From Curtobacterium sp. MMLR14_010 (GTDB taxonomy: Bacteria > Actinomycetota > Actinomycetes > Actinomycetales > Microbacteriaceae), in contig NZ_MJGV01000017.1 of NCBI RefSeq assembly GCF_001865015.1, positions 53,836-102,630 of the forward strand: a stretch of 48,795 nucleotides of DNA, written 5' to 3'. This document shows positions 34,449-43,323 of this stretch, in pieces. The notes under the pieces were generated by a model that was not told the DNA's origin, did no database searches, and saw only the letters and a list, made by a program, of their open reading frames with translations. A program made the translations under genes and the position numbers. Positions within the stretch are counted from its first letter, which is position 1, and each line of letters starts with the position of its first letter.

Positions 34449-35195
34449 CTACTCCGTCGGCACCGCGTCCGCGTGCTCGATGCGGGCGCTCGCCGTGGCC
34501 ATGTGCTCGTCCATCGCCCGGAGCGTCGCGGCGACGTCCCGCGTCCGCATGGCGTCGTAGATCGCCCGGTGCTCGTTGTACGCGGCCTCGGTGGCCTCCC
34601 GCGTGCTGACCCGGCGGCCGACCCACACGCTCAGCATCGACCGGAGACTCTGCAGCAGGTCCGCGAGCACGTCGTTGTCGGCGGCGCGGGCGAGCTGCAC
34701 GTGGAAGCGGACGTCGGCCTCGATGAACGCGGAGGGGTCGTCGAGGGTGGCCTCCTGCCGGTCCAGGTGGTCGCCGAGTGCGTCGAGTTCCTCGTCCGTC
34801 GCCCGCTGCGCCGCCAGGATCGCCGCGGTGCGCTCGAGCGAGGACCGGATCTCGAGCAGTTCCCGCGTGCGGTTCGACGCGAGCATCAGCCCCCACGAGA
34901 GCGTCGTCGGCAGCAGGTCGGACATGCCACCGCGCAGGTACGTGCCCGAGCCCGGCCGGATCTGCACGATGCCGAGGATCTCCAACGCGGCGAGGGCCTC
35001 GCGCACCGCGGACCGACCGACACCGAGCCGTTCGGCGAGCACGCGCTCGGACGGCAGACGCGACCCGGGGGCCAGGTCGCCGGCGGTGAGCAGCGACACG
35101 AGCTGCCGGGCGACCTCGGACGCGGGGGACCCGACCGGCACCGACTCGAGCTCGAGCCGGATGTTGAGTGGGTCGTTCTCGCTGAACGCGGGCAT
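34449..35195 (-). CDS. GntR-family regulator, FadR/FCD subfamily
   Basis: A 248-residue regulator. The winged helix-turn-helix is at about 20-90 (GSRLPSERVLAERLGVGRSAVREALAALEILGIVQIRPGSGTYLRGG). The all-helical FCD ligand domain (about 100-235) has DVRFHVQLARAADN and EHRAIYDAM, where Asp and His residues usually hold a metal that binds carboxylate ligands. It faces the MFS transporter operon, with a perfect GTCAACCGGTTGAC palindrome in the shared gap. A carboxylate effector fits an acid-sugar pathway such as apionate. It probably represses the transporter-catabolic operon, the lactonase/SDR pair and itself. Confidence 0.9.
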   Translation of the reverse strand: MPAFSENDPLNIRLELESVPVGSPASEVARQLVSLLTAGDLAPGSRLPSERVLAERLGVGRSAVREALAALEILGIVQIRPGSGTYLRGGMSDLLPTTLSWGLMLASNRTRELLEIRSSLERTAAILAAQRATDEELDALGDHLDRQEATLDDPSAFIEADVRFHVQLARAADNDVLADLLQSLRSMLSVWVGRRVSTREATEAAYNEHRAIYDAMRTRDVAATLRAMDEHMATASARIEHADAVPTE

Positions 35196-35247
35196 GTGCC
35201 GAGCGTAGCGGTGCCGTGCTCGCCGACCCGGCGCCGCGCACGAATCG

Positions 35248-35261
35248 GTCAACCGGTTGAC
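35248..35261. promoter_or_regulatory. GntR (FadR-type) operator, site 1
   Basis: GTCAACCGGTTGAC, a perfect 14-bp palindrome, lies between the divergent GntR and MFS genes. An 11-base part (AACCGGTTGAC) recurs at 43243-43253. Confidence 0.82.
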
Positions 35262-35334
35262 AACTCGTTTGGATCGGCGCAGGATGGTCCGCGTTCCAAC
35301 CCCGACCAACGTCGTTCCCCCAGCAGGAGTCACT

Positions 35335-36723
35335 GTGGACATCCCCGCCACCCGAGGCATCCCGACCTCGGTCGTCGAGAAGACGACCATCCGGAAGATC
35401 GCCATCCGCATCGTGCCGTTCGTGGCGCTGATGTTCTTCATCAACTTCCTCGACCGCACCGCGATCTCCTTCGCGGCCCCGAACGGCATGGAGGCCGACC
35501 TCGGCCTGACCGCCGCGCAGTTCGGCTTCGCGTCCGGGGTCTTCTTCATCGGCTACCTCGTGCTCGAGGTCCCGTCGAACCTCGCGCTGCACAAGTTCGG
35601 CGCCCGGATCTGGCTCGCCCGCATCATGATCACGTGGGGCATCGTCTCGCTGCTCTTCACGTGGGTGCAGAACTACCCGCAGCTGGTCGGGCTGCGCTTC
35701 CTGCTCGGCATCGCCGAGGCGGGGTTCTTCCCGGGCGCGATCCTGTTCCTCTCCACCTGGGTCCCGGCACGCCACCGCGGCAAGATGCTCGCGCTGTTCT
35801 ACCTGGCGCAGCCGCTCACCAGCGTCATCGGGTCCCCGCTCGCAGGGTGGCTGATGACCCACGAGGGACTCCTCGGCGGCCTCGCCGGCTGGCGCTTCAT
35901 GTTCCTCTGCGTCTCGATCCCGGCGATCATCGTCGGCGTCCTGTGCCTCTTCGTCCTCAAGGACAAGCCGTCCCAGGCCAAGTGGCTCGACGAGGACGAG
36001 AAGGTCTGGCTGGAGACCGCGCTCGCGAAGGAGGCCCAGGGCAAGAACGACGGCCACGGCAAGGGCGCCCTGCGCTCCGCGTTCGGCAACGGCCGCGTCT
36101 GGATGCTCGCGTTCGTCTACTTCGGCTTCATCTACGGCCTCTACGCGCTGAGCTTCTTCCTCCCGACGATCATCGACGGCTTCCAGGAGCAGTTCGGCAC
36201 CTCGTTCGACCTGTTCCAGAAGGGCCTCATCACGGCGATCCCGTACGTCCCCGCCGCAGTCGTCCTGTACTTCTGGTCGCGTGACGCCTTCCGCCGCGGC
36301 GTGAAGGTCTGGCACATCGCGCTCCCCGCCCTCGTCGGTGGCCTGAGCATCCCGGTGGCGCTGTTCATGAACTCGCCGGCAGCCACCGTCGCCGTCATCG
36401 CGGTCACGGCCTGCGCGATCTTCGCCGCCCTGCCGAACTTCTGGACCATGCCGACGCAGTTCCTCACCGGGGCCGCAGCAGCAGCGGGCGTCGCGCTCAT
36501 CAACACGATCGGCAACCTCGGCGGCTTCGCTGCCCCGTACATCACGGGCATCGTCAGCGAGTGGACCGGTGGCTACCAGGTCCCGATGTTCATCGTCGGC
36601 TTCTTCATGGTGCTCTCGAGCATCCTCATGGTCGTCGTGTCCCGCCAGCACCGCGGCGAGACCGGCACCGCCCCGACCACCACCGACGCCGACCGCGCGG
36701 TCACCACGGAGGCAGGCGCATGA
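35335..36723 (+). CDS. MFS transporter, anion:cation symporter (acid-sugar) family
   Basis: A 462-residue transporter with twelve predicted membrane helices. The NFLDRTAISFAAPNG stretch after helix 1, the RIWLARIMITWG loop and the central FLLGIAEAGFFPGAILFLSTW are typical of the ACS family that carries galactonate, glucarate, phthalate and similar acids with protons. It begins with GTG, after CAGCAGGAG at proper spacing; an ATG 17 codons upstream lacks a ribosome site. It is first in a six-gene operon. Its place ahead of apionate-pathway genes makes D-apionate, or a related branched acid, the likely cargo. Confidence 0.9.
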   Translation: MDIPATRGIPTSVVEKTTIRKIAIRIVPFVALMFFINFLDRTAISFAAPNGMEADLGLTAAQFGFASGVFFIGYLVLEVPSNLALHKFGARIWLARIMITWGIVSLLFTWVQNYPQLVGLRFLLGIAEAGFFPGAILFLSTWVPARHRGKMLALFYLAQPLTSVIGSPLAGWLMTHEGLLGGLAGWRFMFLCVSIPAIIVGVLCLFVLKDKPSQAKWLDEDEKVWLETALAKEAQGKNDGHGKGALRSAFGNGRVWMLAFVYFGFIYGLYALSFFLPTIIDGFQEQFGTSFDLFQKGLITAIPYVPAAVVLYFWSRDAFRRGVKVWHIALPALVGGLSIPVALFMNSPAATVAVIAVTACAIFAALPNFWTMPTQFLTGAAAAAGVALINTIGNLGGFAAPYITGIVSEWTGGYQVPMFIVGFFMVLSSILMVVVSRQHRGETGTAPTTTDADRAVTTEAGA

Positions 36724-38441
36724 CCCGGCTGTTCAACGACCCGGCGGACTTCGCCGACGAGATGGTGGACGGCTTCGTCGCGGCGAACCAGTCCCGCGTC
36801 CGGCGCGTCCACGGCGGGGTCGCCCGGTCCACGGCGAGTCCGGACGGCACGGTCGCCCTCGTCATCGGCGGCGGCTCCGGCCACTACCCGGCGTTCGGCG
36901 GGCTCGTGGGCCACGGGCTCGCGGCCGGAGCGGCGATGGGGAACCTCTTCGCCAGCCCGTCCGCGCAGCAGGTGACCGCGGTCGCGAAGGCCTCCGAGCA
37001 CGGCGGCGGGGTGCTGCTGTCCTACGGCAACTACGCCGGCGACGTGCTGAACTTCGACGCCGCCGAGCGCGCCCTGCGCGCCGAGGGCATCGACGTCCGC
37101 ACGGTCCGCGTCACCGACGACATCGCGTCCGCCCCGGCCGCTGAGGCGCACAAGCGTCGCGGCATCGCGGGGGACCTCTGCGTGTTCAAGGTCGCCGGTG
37201 CCGCCGCGGAACAGGGCATGACCCTGGACGAGGTCACCGAGATCGCCACCAGGGCCAACGACCGCACCCGGTCCTTCGGGGTCGCGTTCTCCGGCTGCTC
37301 CCTGCCCGGTGCCGACGAGCCCCTGTTCACGGTCCCGGAGGGCCGCATGGCGATCGGGATGGGCATCCACGGCGAACGCGGCATCGACGAAGCCGACGTC
37401 CCGTCCGCTGCCGACCTGGCCCGGCTCCTCGTGGAGCGCCTCCTCACCGAGCTCCCCGACGGCGTCACGGCGGACGGCGCCCACGTCGTCCCGATCCTGA
37501 ACGGCCTGGGGAGTGTGAAGTACGAGGAACTGTTCGTCGTCTACGCCACCGTCCAGCGCCTGCTCACGGACGCGGGAGCCGTGGTCGTCGAGCCCGAGGT
37601 CGGCGAACTCGTCACGAGCTTCGACATGGCCGGGGTCTCCCTGACGCTGTTCTGGCCGGACGCGGAACTCGAAGAGCTCTGGGCAGCGCCGGCCGACACG
37701 CCCGCGTACCGGAAGGGCGGCGCGGTCCCGCAGGAGCGCCTGCCCGAGCACGTCCTCACCGCCCACGTCGCCGCGCCGGTCACCCCCGGCACCCCGGACT
37801 CGCAGGCCTCCGCCCGGATCGTCGCCGACGCCGTCGCCGCGATCCGCACCACGATCGACGCGCACGCCGACGAACTCGGTCGCATCGACGCCGTCGCCGG
37901 TGACGGGGACCACGGCATCGGCATGCAGCGCGGCTCGACCGCCGCCGACGCGGCCGCTCGGGACGCCGCCGACCGCGGTGCCGGTGCCGGCAGCGTCCTC
38001 GCGATCGCGGGGGACGCCTGGTCCGACAAGGCCGGTGGCACCTCCGGCGCGATCTGGGGTGCCGCCCTGGAGGCGCTCGGTCGCGTCCTCGGCGACACCG
38101 ACCGGCCCGACCCGTCCACCGTCCAGCGCGCGGTGCATGCCGCGACCGACGCGGTCCTCGCCTTCGGCGCGGTCGTCGGCGACAAGACCATGGTCGACGC
38201 CCTCGTCCCCTTCGACGACACGTTCGCCGAGCGGGTCACCGCGGGCGACGACCTGGTCACGGCGTGGACCGCGGCGTCCGACGCGGCCCAGCGCGCCGCC
38301 GACGCCACTGCGGCGCTCCTGCCCCGCATGGGTCGGGCCCGGACGCACGGCGAGGACGCGGTCGGCACCCCCGACGCGGGTGCCGTGTCGTTCGCGCTCA
38401 TCACCGCGGCAGTCCTCCGGACGCTCGACGTCCCGGCCTGA
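36720..38441 (+). CDS. lerK: Dihydroxyacetone-kinase-family sugar kinase, probable L-erythrulose kinase
   Basis: A 573-residue fused DhaK-DhaL ATP-dependent ketose kinase. The DhaK part (1-330) has [22 protein letters not shown] and the covalent substrate-binding His217 in GIHGERG. The DhaL part (about 365-573) has the Mg-ATP motif GDGDHGIG (about 394-401) and the [10 protein letters not shown] loop. The same architecture is used by L- and D-erythrulose kinases, apulose kinase and glycerone kinase. In this operon it is followed by tetrulose-phosphate isomerases and an OiaC-like decarboxylase that would make L-erythrulose, so L-erythrulose 1-phosphorylation is the best call. It overlaps the transporter gene by four bases. 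Confidence 0.85.
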   Translation: MTRLFNDPADFADEMVDGFVAANQSRVRRVHGGVARSTASPDGTVALVIGGGSGHYPAFGGLVGHGLAAGAAMGNLFASPSAQQVTAVAKASEHGGGVLLSYGNYAGDVLNFDAAERALRAEGIDVRTVRVTDDIASAPAAEAHKRRGIAGDLCVFKVAGAAAEQGMTLDEVTEIATRANDRTRSFGVAFSGCSLPGADEPLFTVPEGRMAIGMGIHGERGIDEADVPSAADLARLLVERLLTELPDGVTADGAHVVPILNGLGSVKYEELFVVYATVQRLLTDAGAVVVEPEVGELVTSFDMAGVSLTLFWPDAELEELWAAPADTPAYRKGGAVPQERLPEHVLTAHVAAPVTPGTPDSQASARIVADAVAAIRTTIDAHADELGRIDAVAGDGDHGIGMQRGSTAADAAARDAADRGAGAGSVLAIAGDAWSDKAGGTSGAIWGAALEALGRVLGDTDRPDPSTVQRAVHAATDAVLAFGAVVGDKTMVDALVPFDDTFAERVTAGDDLVTAWTAASDAAQRAADATAALLPRMGRARTHGEDAVGTPDAGAVSFALITAAVLRTLDVPA

Positions 38442-38544
38442 CCACGACGCAGCCCGCAGCCCGCAGCACCAGCACCACCACCACCACCACGCGCACCAGT
38501 ACCAGCACCAGCACCAGCACCAGCACCACACGAGAGGCACCCCC
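38442..38544 (+). repeat. CAC/CACCAG microsatellite between kinase and isomerase genes
   Basis: The only real gap in the operon is filled by a low-complexity tract: CAC repeated six times near 38474, then several CACCAG hexamers up to about 38526. A GAGAGG ribosome site follows just before the isomerase ATG. The frame of the isomerase gene stays open through the tract and would read it as His/Gln. Confidence 0.85.
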
Positions 38545-39027
38545 ATGAGCGAGCAGTTCCGTCTGGTCGTCGGCTCCGACGACGCCGGCTTCGACTACAA
38601 GGAGGTCATCAAGCGTGACCTCGAGGCCGACCCGCGCGTCGCCAGCGTCGTGGACGTCGGCGTCGACGCGGACGGCCACACCGCCTACCCGCACGTCGCC
38701 GTCGACGCCGCCCGCCTGGTCGCGAACGGCGAGGCCGACCGCGCGATCCTCATCTGCGGCACCGGACTCGGCGTCGCGATCGCCGCGAACAAGGTCCCCG
38801 GCATCCGTGCCGTCACCGCGCACGACTCCTTCAGTGTCGAGCGCTCGGTCCTGTCGAACGACGCCCAGGTCCTCTGCATGGGCCAGCGGGTCGTCGGGGT
38901 CGAGGTCGCACGGCGGATGGCGAAGGAGTGGCTCGGCTACACCTTCGACCAGAGCAGCGCCAGCGCCGAGAAGGTCAACGCCATCTGCGAGTACGACGGC
39001 AGCGCCCCGGTCGGGACCGACGCATGA
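38545..39027 (+). CDS. derI: RpiB/LacAB-family isomerase, probable D-erythrulose-4-phosphate isomerase
   Basis: A 160-residue sugar-phosphate isomerase of the RpiB group. [16 protein letters not shown] near the start, the active-site loop [26 protein letters not shown] and a late MGQRVVG form the usual phosphate-binding and catalytic surface. In tetritol and apionate pathways this family (DerI, EryI) converts D-erythrulose-4-P to D-erythrose-4-P for the pentose phosphate pathway. Ribose-5-P isomerase is the alternative by family, but the coupling to a TIM-like isomerase gene (ATGA) favours the tetrulose role. Confidence 0.85.
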   Translation: MSEQFRLVVGSDDAGFDYKEVIKRDLEADPRVASVVDVGVDADGHTAYPHVAVDAARLVANGEADRAILICGTGLGVAIAANKVPGIRAVTAHDSFSVERSVLSNDAQVLCMGQRVVGVEVARRMAKEWLGYTFDQSSASAEKVNAICEYDGSAPVGTDA

Positions 39028-39896
39028 CCCGGGCCACGGCGACGCCCCGACTGACGATCGGGGTGTCCCTGAAGATGTACTTCGGCCACGCCCGCACGAT
39101 CGCGTGGGCCGAGGCCGTGGCCGACATCGCCCGCACGCACCCGGTCGTGACCGACGGCACCGTCGAGCTGTTCGTCATCCCGACCTTCCCGTCGCTCGTC
39201 CCGGTGCGGGCAGCGCTCGAGGGCTCCCGCGTGCTCCTCGGCGCGCAGGACCTGGCGTGGGCGGACGAGGGCGCCTTCACCGGCGAGGTCTCCGGCCGTG
39301 AGCTCGCGGAGATCGGCGTCGACCTCGTCGAGATCGCGCACGCCGAACGACGCTCCCTGTTCCACGAGTCGGACCAGGACGTCGCCGGGAAGGTGCACGC
39401 CGCCTTCCGCAACCACCTGCGGCCGCTCATCTGCGTCGGCGAGTCGACCCGAGCCTCTCCCCACGAGCTCGGCCGTCACGCTGCTCCGCAAGCTCCGCAG
39501 CGCGCCGGTACCGGCTCGCGTGGGCCCAACCCGGAAGAGGTGACCGACGCGATCAGGGAGGTGACCGCCCAGCTCGACCGCTTCGTGGCCACCGCGGTGG
39601 CGGACGGCATCGCCGGTCCCATCATCGTGGCCTACGAGCCGGTCTGGGCCATCGGCGCACCCGAGCCCGCGCCCGACGATCACATCGTCGCGGTGCTCGC
39701 CGGCATCGAGGCCCACCTCGCCACCCGACCGGAGCTCGCCGGCAGCGTCGTCATCTACGGCGGCAGCGCCGGTCCCGGCCTGCTGACGCGGGGCCGGGGC
39801 CGCATCGGCGGGTTGTTCCTCGGCCGCTTCGCCCACGACCCCGCCGCGATCCGGACGATCCTCGACGAGGCCGAGCAGCTGGGGGCCGACGCGTGA
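39024..39896 (+). CDS. lerI: Triosephosphate-isomerase-family protein, probable L-erythrulose-1-phosphate isomerase
   Basis: A 290-residue TIM-family isomerase. The catalytic set is visible: Lys17 in SLKMYFGH, His106 in [10 protein letters not shown] and Glu205 in AYEPVWAIG, with the phosphate loop in VIYGGSAGP. The LKMYF motif in place of NWKMN separates it from glycolytic TpiA and matches LerI/EryH, which converts L-erythrulose-1-P to D-erythrulose-4-P. A Pro/Ala/Arg-rich insertion of about 25 residues (about 143-170) lies between the GES motif and the catalytic Glu. It overlaps both neighbours by four bases. Confidence 0.87.
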   Translation: MTRATATPRLTIGVSLKMYFGHARTIAWAEAVADIARTHPVVTDGTVELFVIPTFPSLVPVRAALEGSRVLLGAQDLAWADEGAFTGEVSGRELAEIGVDLVEIAHAERRSLFHESDQDVAGKVHAAFRNHLRPLICVGESTRASPHELGRHAAPQAPQRAGTGSRGPNPEEVTDAIREVTAQLDRFVATAVADGIAGPIIVAYEPVWAIGAPEPAPDDHIVAVLAGIEAHLATRPELAGSVVIYGGSAGPGLLTRGRGRIGGLFLGRFAHDPAAIRTILDEAEQLGADA

Positions 39897-40738
39897 CCTC
39901 CCTCCTCGGACTCTCGACGTACGCCTACTTCTGGCGGATGTCCGACCGCGTCCCCGCGCCGATGTCCCTCGAGGACGTCCTCCGTGACGCGGCCGCGCAC
40001 GACGGCGTCGACCTGTTCCAGATCTGCGACCACCTGCCGCTCGACACCGCGTCGGACGAGCGGCTGGCCGAGCTGAGGACCCTGGCCGACGACCTCGGCC
40101 TCGTGCTCGAGGTCGGCACCCGCGGCACGGCGCCGGAGCACCTCGCCCGGTACCTGCACGTCGCCGAGCAGCTCGGCGCGACGCTCGTCCGGTCGATGTG
40201 GACGAGCGGCGACGACCGTCCCGACGCGGTCGAGACCGAACGGCGACTCCGCCAGGCCCTGCCCGCGTACGAGGCCGCCGGCGTCACGCTCGCCCTCGAG
40301 ACCTACGAGGTCGTGCCCACCGCGGACCTCGTCGACGTCGTCGCCCGGATCGGCTCCGACCACCTCGGGATCTGCCTCGACCCGGCGAACACCGTGGCTG
40401 CCCTCGAGCACCCGGCGGACGTCGTCGCGTCGACCGCCCCGTACGTCGTGAACTGGCACGTGAAGGACGCCGACTTCACCCGCACCCCGGGCTGGGTCGG
40501 CTTCCAGTACACCGGCGTGCCGATCGGCACCGGTCGCATCGACCACGTCGCCATCCGGGACGCGATCGACCCGGACACCCGGGGCGTCAACCGTGTCATC
40601 GAGTTCTGGCTCCCGTGGCAGGACGACACCGTCGCTGCCGAGCCGGAGCCCGACGAGACACCCGCACAGACCACCACCCGCATCGAGGCGGCGTGGACCG
40701 AACACACCATCGAGTACACCAGGAGCAGGGAATCATGA
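39893..40738 (+). CDS. oiaC: Xylose-isomerase-like TIM barrel, probable 3-oxo-isoapionate decarboxylase (OiaC-like)
   Basis: A 281-residue AP-endonuclease-2/xylose-isomerase-like barrel. Metal ligands are suggested by LALETYEV, GICLDPANT, VVNWHVKDADF and VIEFWLPW. In the D-apionate route, OiaC removes CO2 from 3-oxo-isoapionate to give L-erythrulose. The assignment rests mainly on gene order: it lies between an ApnO-like oxidoisomerase and a complete L-erythrulose-to-erythrose-4-P module. By family alone it could be another isomerase or epimerase. GTG start with a GTGA overlap to the previous stop. Confidence 0.75.
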   Translation: MTSLLGLSTYAYFWRMSDRVPAPMSLEDVLRDAAAHDGVDLFQICDHLPLDTASDERLAELRTLADDLGLVLEVGTRGTAPEHLARYLHVAEQLGATLVRSMWTSGDDRPDAVETERRLRQALPAYEAAGVTLALETYEVVPTADLVDVVARIGSDHLGICLDPANTVAALEHPADVVASTAPYVVNWHVKDADFTRTPGWVGFQYTGVPIGTGRIDHVAIRDAIDPDTRGVNRVIEFWLPWQDDTVAAEPEPDETPAQTTTRIEAAWTEHTIEYTRSRES

Positions 40739-41649
40739 CCGACACCGCCATCAGCCACACCACCGCAGCCGGCTCGGGCACCGCCGACGTCACCGTCGCC
40801 GTGATCGGCGCCGGCGGCAAGATGGGCACCCGCGTCTCGAACAACTTCGCCAAGAGCGAGTACACGACGCGCTACAGCGAGGCCTCGCCCGCCGGCCAGG
40901 AGCGCATCAAGGACCTCGGCCGCGAACTGACCGACAGCATCGAGGCCGCCAAGGTCGCCGACGTCGTCATCCTCGCCGTGCCGGACGTCCTGCTCGGCAC
41001 CGTCTCGGAGCAGCTCGTCCCCGAGATGCGCGCCGGTGCCACGATCCTGACGCTCGACCCCGCCGCGGCCTACGCGGGCCTCCTCGCCAAGCGCGAGGAC
41101 GTCCACTACGCCGTCGCGCACCCGTGCCACCCGTCCGTGTTCCTCGAGCGGACCAGCAAGGAGGAGTGGGACGACACCTTCGGTGGCATCGCCGCCCCGC
41201 AGGAGGTCATCGCGGCCTTCGACGCCTCCGAGTCGCTCGGTGACGCCGACGGCAGCGCCCAGGCCATCGCCGAGGCCGTCATCACGACCATGTACGCGCC
41301 CGTCATCCAGGTGCACTGGGTCACCGTCAAGCAGCTCGCCGTGCTCGAGCCGACCCTCGTCGAGACCATCGCCTGCATGATCGGCGACTTCCTCCACGAC
41401 GCCCTCGAGGAGACCGTCAACGGCGTCGGCGTGCCCCGCGAGGCCGCCCGCGCCATGCTCTACGGCCACACCTGGATCGCGCTGACGAACGGCCTCCGCG
41501 GCTCGAACCCGTTCTCCGACGCCTGCCACATCGCGATGGGCTACGGCCGCGAGAAGCTCATCAAGGAGGACTGGAAGCAGGTCTTCGACGACAGCGAGCT
41601 CGACAGCGTGATCGCCAAGATGCTGAAGATCGACGCGATCAAGCGCTGA
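40735..41649 (+). CDS. apnO: ApnO-like D-apionate oxidoisomerase (PGDH_C-domain dehydrogenase)
   Basis: A 304-residue NAD-dependent enzyme. Residues about 20-115 form a Rossmann fold with VAVIGAGGKMGTRV; the rest is a helical domain of the phosphogluconate-dehydrogenase C-terminal type (AVAHPCHPSVFLERTSKEEW, QVHWVTVKQLAVLEPTLVET). ApnO enzymes oxidise and rearrange D-apionate to 3-oxo-isoapionate. It is the last gene of the MFS-led operon. The closing bases overlap the convergent lactonase gene by 11, so both genes share their 3' ends. Confidence 0.8.
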   Translation: MTDTAISHTTAAGSGTADVTVAVIGAGGKMGTRVSNNFAKSEYTTRYSEASPAGQERIKDLGRELTDSIEAAKVADVVILAVPDVLLGTVSEQLVPEMRAGATILTLDPAAAYAGLLAKREDVHYAVAHPCHPSVFLERTSKEEWDDTFGGIAAPQEVIAAFDASESLGDADGSAQAIAEAVITTMYAPVIQVHWVTVKQLAVLEPTLVETIACMIGDFLHDALEETVNGVGVPREAARAMLYGHTWIALTNGLRGSNPFSDACHIAMGYGREKLIKEDWKQVFDDSELDSVIAKMLKIDAIKR

Positions 41650-43228
41650 GCGACCGCCCGGTCGACCCCCGCGGGCCCCAGGCCTCGTCGAGCGTGATGC
41701 TCACGAGGCCCGGGGCCTGCAGTGCGTGCACAGCGCGGCGGAACCAGGCGTCCGCAGCGGGGGAGTGCTGCTCCGGGTCCGTCGCGTCCGGCACGAACTG
41801 GGGCCCGTGACCGTCCTCCACGTCGGCGCGGGTCACCGGGACCGGCGTCGAGGTGGCGACGGCGTTGAACCGGGGACGCAGGGTCACCGGTCCGACGTGG
41901 AGCGGTCGGCCTGCGGCCAGCCTGGAGGCACTCATCGCCACCCAGCGCAGCATCCGCACCGCCTCGGTCACCTGGGCACGGGACCGGTCGTGCATCTGCG
42001 GCGTCACGCTGAAGGTCAGGGGGCCGTCCCAGTCGCGGAGGAGCTCGATCGCCCGGTTCAGTTCGGTGAAGTGCGCGCGGGTGCCGGCGACGACCTCGAG
42101 GCCGCCGTCCGCCCGGGCCGCTTCCCGCAGCGCCTGCTGCAGGGACGGCGTCGTCACGTGGGTGCGCGGGTCGAACGCCCCGACGCGGACCACCGCGCCG
42201 CTGCCGAGCACGTCGTCGATCGCGGCGCGCAGTGCCACCGGGTCGTCGGTCACGAACCGGACGTCGAGCGGGGCGTGGACGGCGTCGCGGCGGGCCGACG
42301 CGAGCACCGCGGCGGCGTTCGGTGCCCCGACGACCGGTTCGACCAGGATCGGCACGCCCGGTCGCAGCTCGTCCTCCGCCGGGCGCAGCGCTGCCGGAGC
42401 CGACGACGCGAGCAGCTGGAGCACCGGGGCGGGACCGGACACGGGGTCCATCGCCGGGTCGTCGACGGGCGGGACGTCCGAGAGGACCGTCACCGTGCCT
42501 CCCGTCCGCACGTGCGCGCAGCGCAGGGTGAGGGCCTGCCGGACGGACGCACCGGGCGCGAGCGCGACCGGGAACGGCTCCGCGAGGGGTGTCGAGTAGG
42601 TCTTGAAGGACGCGTCGGACCAGTTCCGCTGGTCCTCCATCTCGAAGACGTCCCCGGTCAGGGTCATCGCGACCGCGATCGTCCCGGCGGTCCAGCGGTA
42701 CCCGACCACGTCGACGGCGGGCTGGTGCGGGGCGATCCAGCGCGGGTACGCCGTGACGGACGGCCGACCGTCGGGGTGCTCGACGACCAGGGGCACCCCC
42801 GCGAGCCCGGCGGGGTGCAGCGCGACGAGCCCGATGCGGTTGCGGCGGAACGGGCGGAGCGTCGTCGCGGACCCGTCCACCCGCAGGACGTCGCCCTCGA
42901 TCCGCACCGCGAGCGTGTACTCGAGCGCGTCATCGCCGTCGAACCCGCTCCGCGCACCGATCCGCACGTCCACGCCCGTGCTCGTCCGTTCGACGGTCCG
43001 CGTGACCAGGGTGTCCTCGGCGGTCCGCCAGTCGTGGTCCCGCGTGACGAACCGCACGGCGCGCAGCACCGGCGTGCCGTCGTGGGTGAGGTCCGCGACC
43101 TCGGTCCCGCGCAGCCGAAGGCGCCACGGGCCGACCGTGACGTCCTCGTCGGGGGTGGCGTCCGGCCAGGCGTCCGCGCGTGCGTCGTCGTCGATCACGG
43201 CGTCAGTCAACCCCGTCCCGCGCTCCAC
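41639..43228 (-). CDS. apnL: ApnL-like D-apionate lactonase
   Basis: A 529-residue protein whose overall pattern matches the D-apionate lactonase family: an N-terminal beta-rich part with PWRLRLRGTEVADLTHDGTPV and EDQRNWSDASFKTYSTPL, and a C-terminal barrel-like part with FSVTPQMHDRSRAQVTEA and a closing GLVSITLDEAWGPRG. Family members open apionolactone to apionate. It is convergent with the ApnO-like gene. The GTG at 43228 is used here; a GTG ten codons later is a fair alternative because the first one sits close to the GntR-type site. Recognition is by remembered motifs and context, not an alignment. Confidence 0.75.
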   Translation of the reverse strand: MERGTGLTDAVIDDDARADAWPDATPDEDVTVGPWRLRLRGTEVADLTHDGTPVLRAVRFVTRDHDWRTAEDTLVTRTVERTSTGVDVRIGARSGFDGDDALEYTLAVRIEGDVLRVDGSATTLRPFRRNRIGLVALHPAGLAGVPLVVEHPDGRPSVTAYPRWIAPHQPAVDVVGYRWTAGTIAVAMTLTGDVFEMEDQRNWSDASFKTYSTPLAEPFPVALAPGASVRQALTLRCAHVRTGGTVTVLSDVPPVDDPAMDPVSGPAPVLQLLASSAPAALRPAEDELRPGVPILVEPVVGAPNAAAVLASARRDAVHAPLDVRFVTDDPVALRAAIDDVLGSGAVVRVGAFDPRTHVTTPSLQQALREAARADGGLEVVAGTRAHFTELNRAIELLRDWDGPLTFSVTPQMHDRSRAQVTEAVRMLRWVAMSASRLAAGRPLHVGPVTLRPRFNAVATSTPVPVTRADVEDGHGPQFVPDATDPEQHSPAADAWFRRAVHALQAPGLVSITLDEAWGPRGSTGRSLSA

Positions 43229-43242
43229 CGCCAGTACCTGCG

Positions 43243-43253
43243 AACCGGTTGAC
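43243..43253. promoter_or_regulatory. GntR (FadR-type) operator, site 2
   Basis: AACCGGTTGAC, shared exactly with site 1 at 35251-35261, in the gap between the divergent lactonase and SDR genes. The left half is imperfect (GCG in place of GTC). Confidence 0.7.
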
Positions 43254-43323
43254 CATTCCGCGCCGATCGGTACGCTGAGCGGACGGACGGGGCGACGGCG
43301 CCCCGCGGGACGGGGCAGATGCG

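Noticed and set aside
33583..36651. One 1022-residue minus-strand protein including the methyltransferase
   Set aside because: Only the last 233 residues look like a protein; the rest lies over the GntR and MFS genes and has shadow composition.
38474..38491. Six CAC codons as an engineered His tag or vector sequence
   Set aside because: The tract grades into CACCAG repeats, lies between genes, and is not downstream of a start codon; it is a natural microsatellite.
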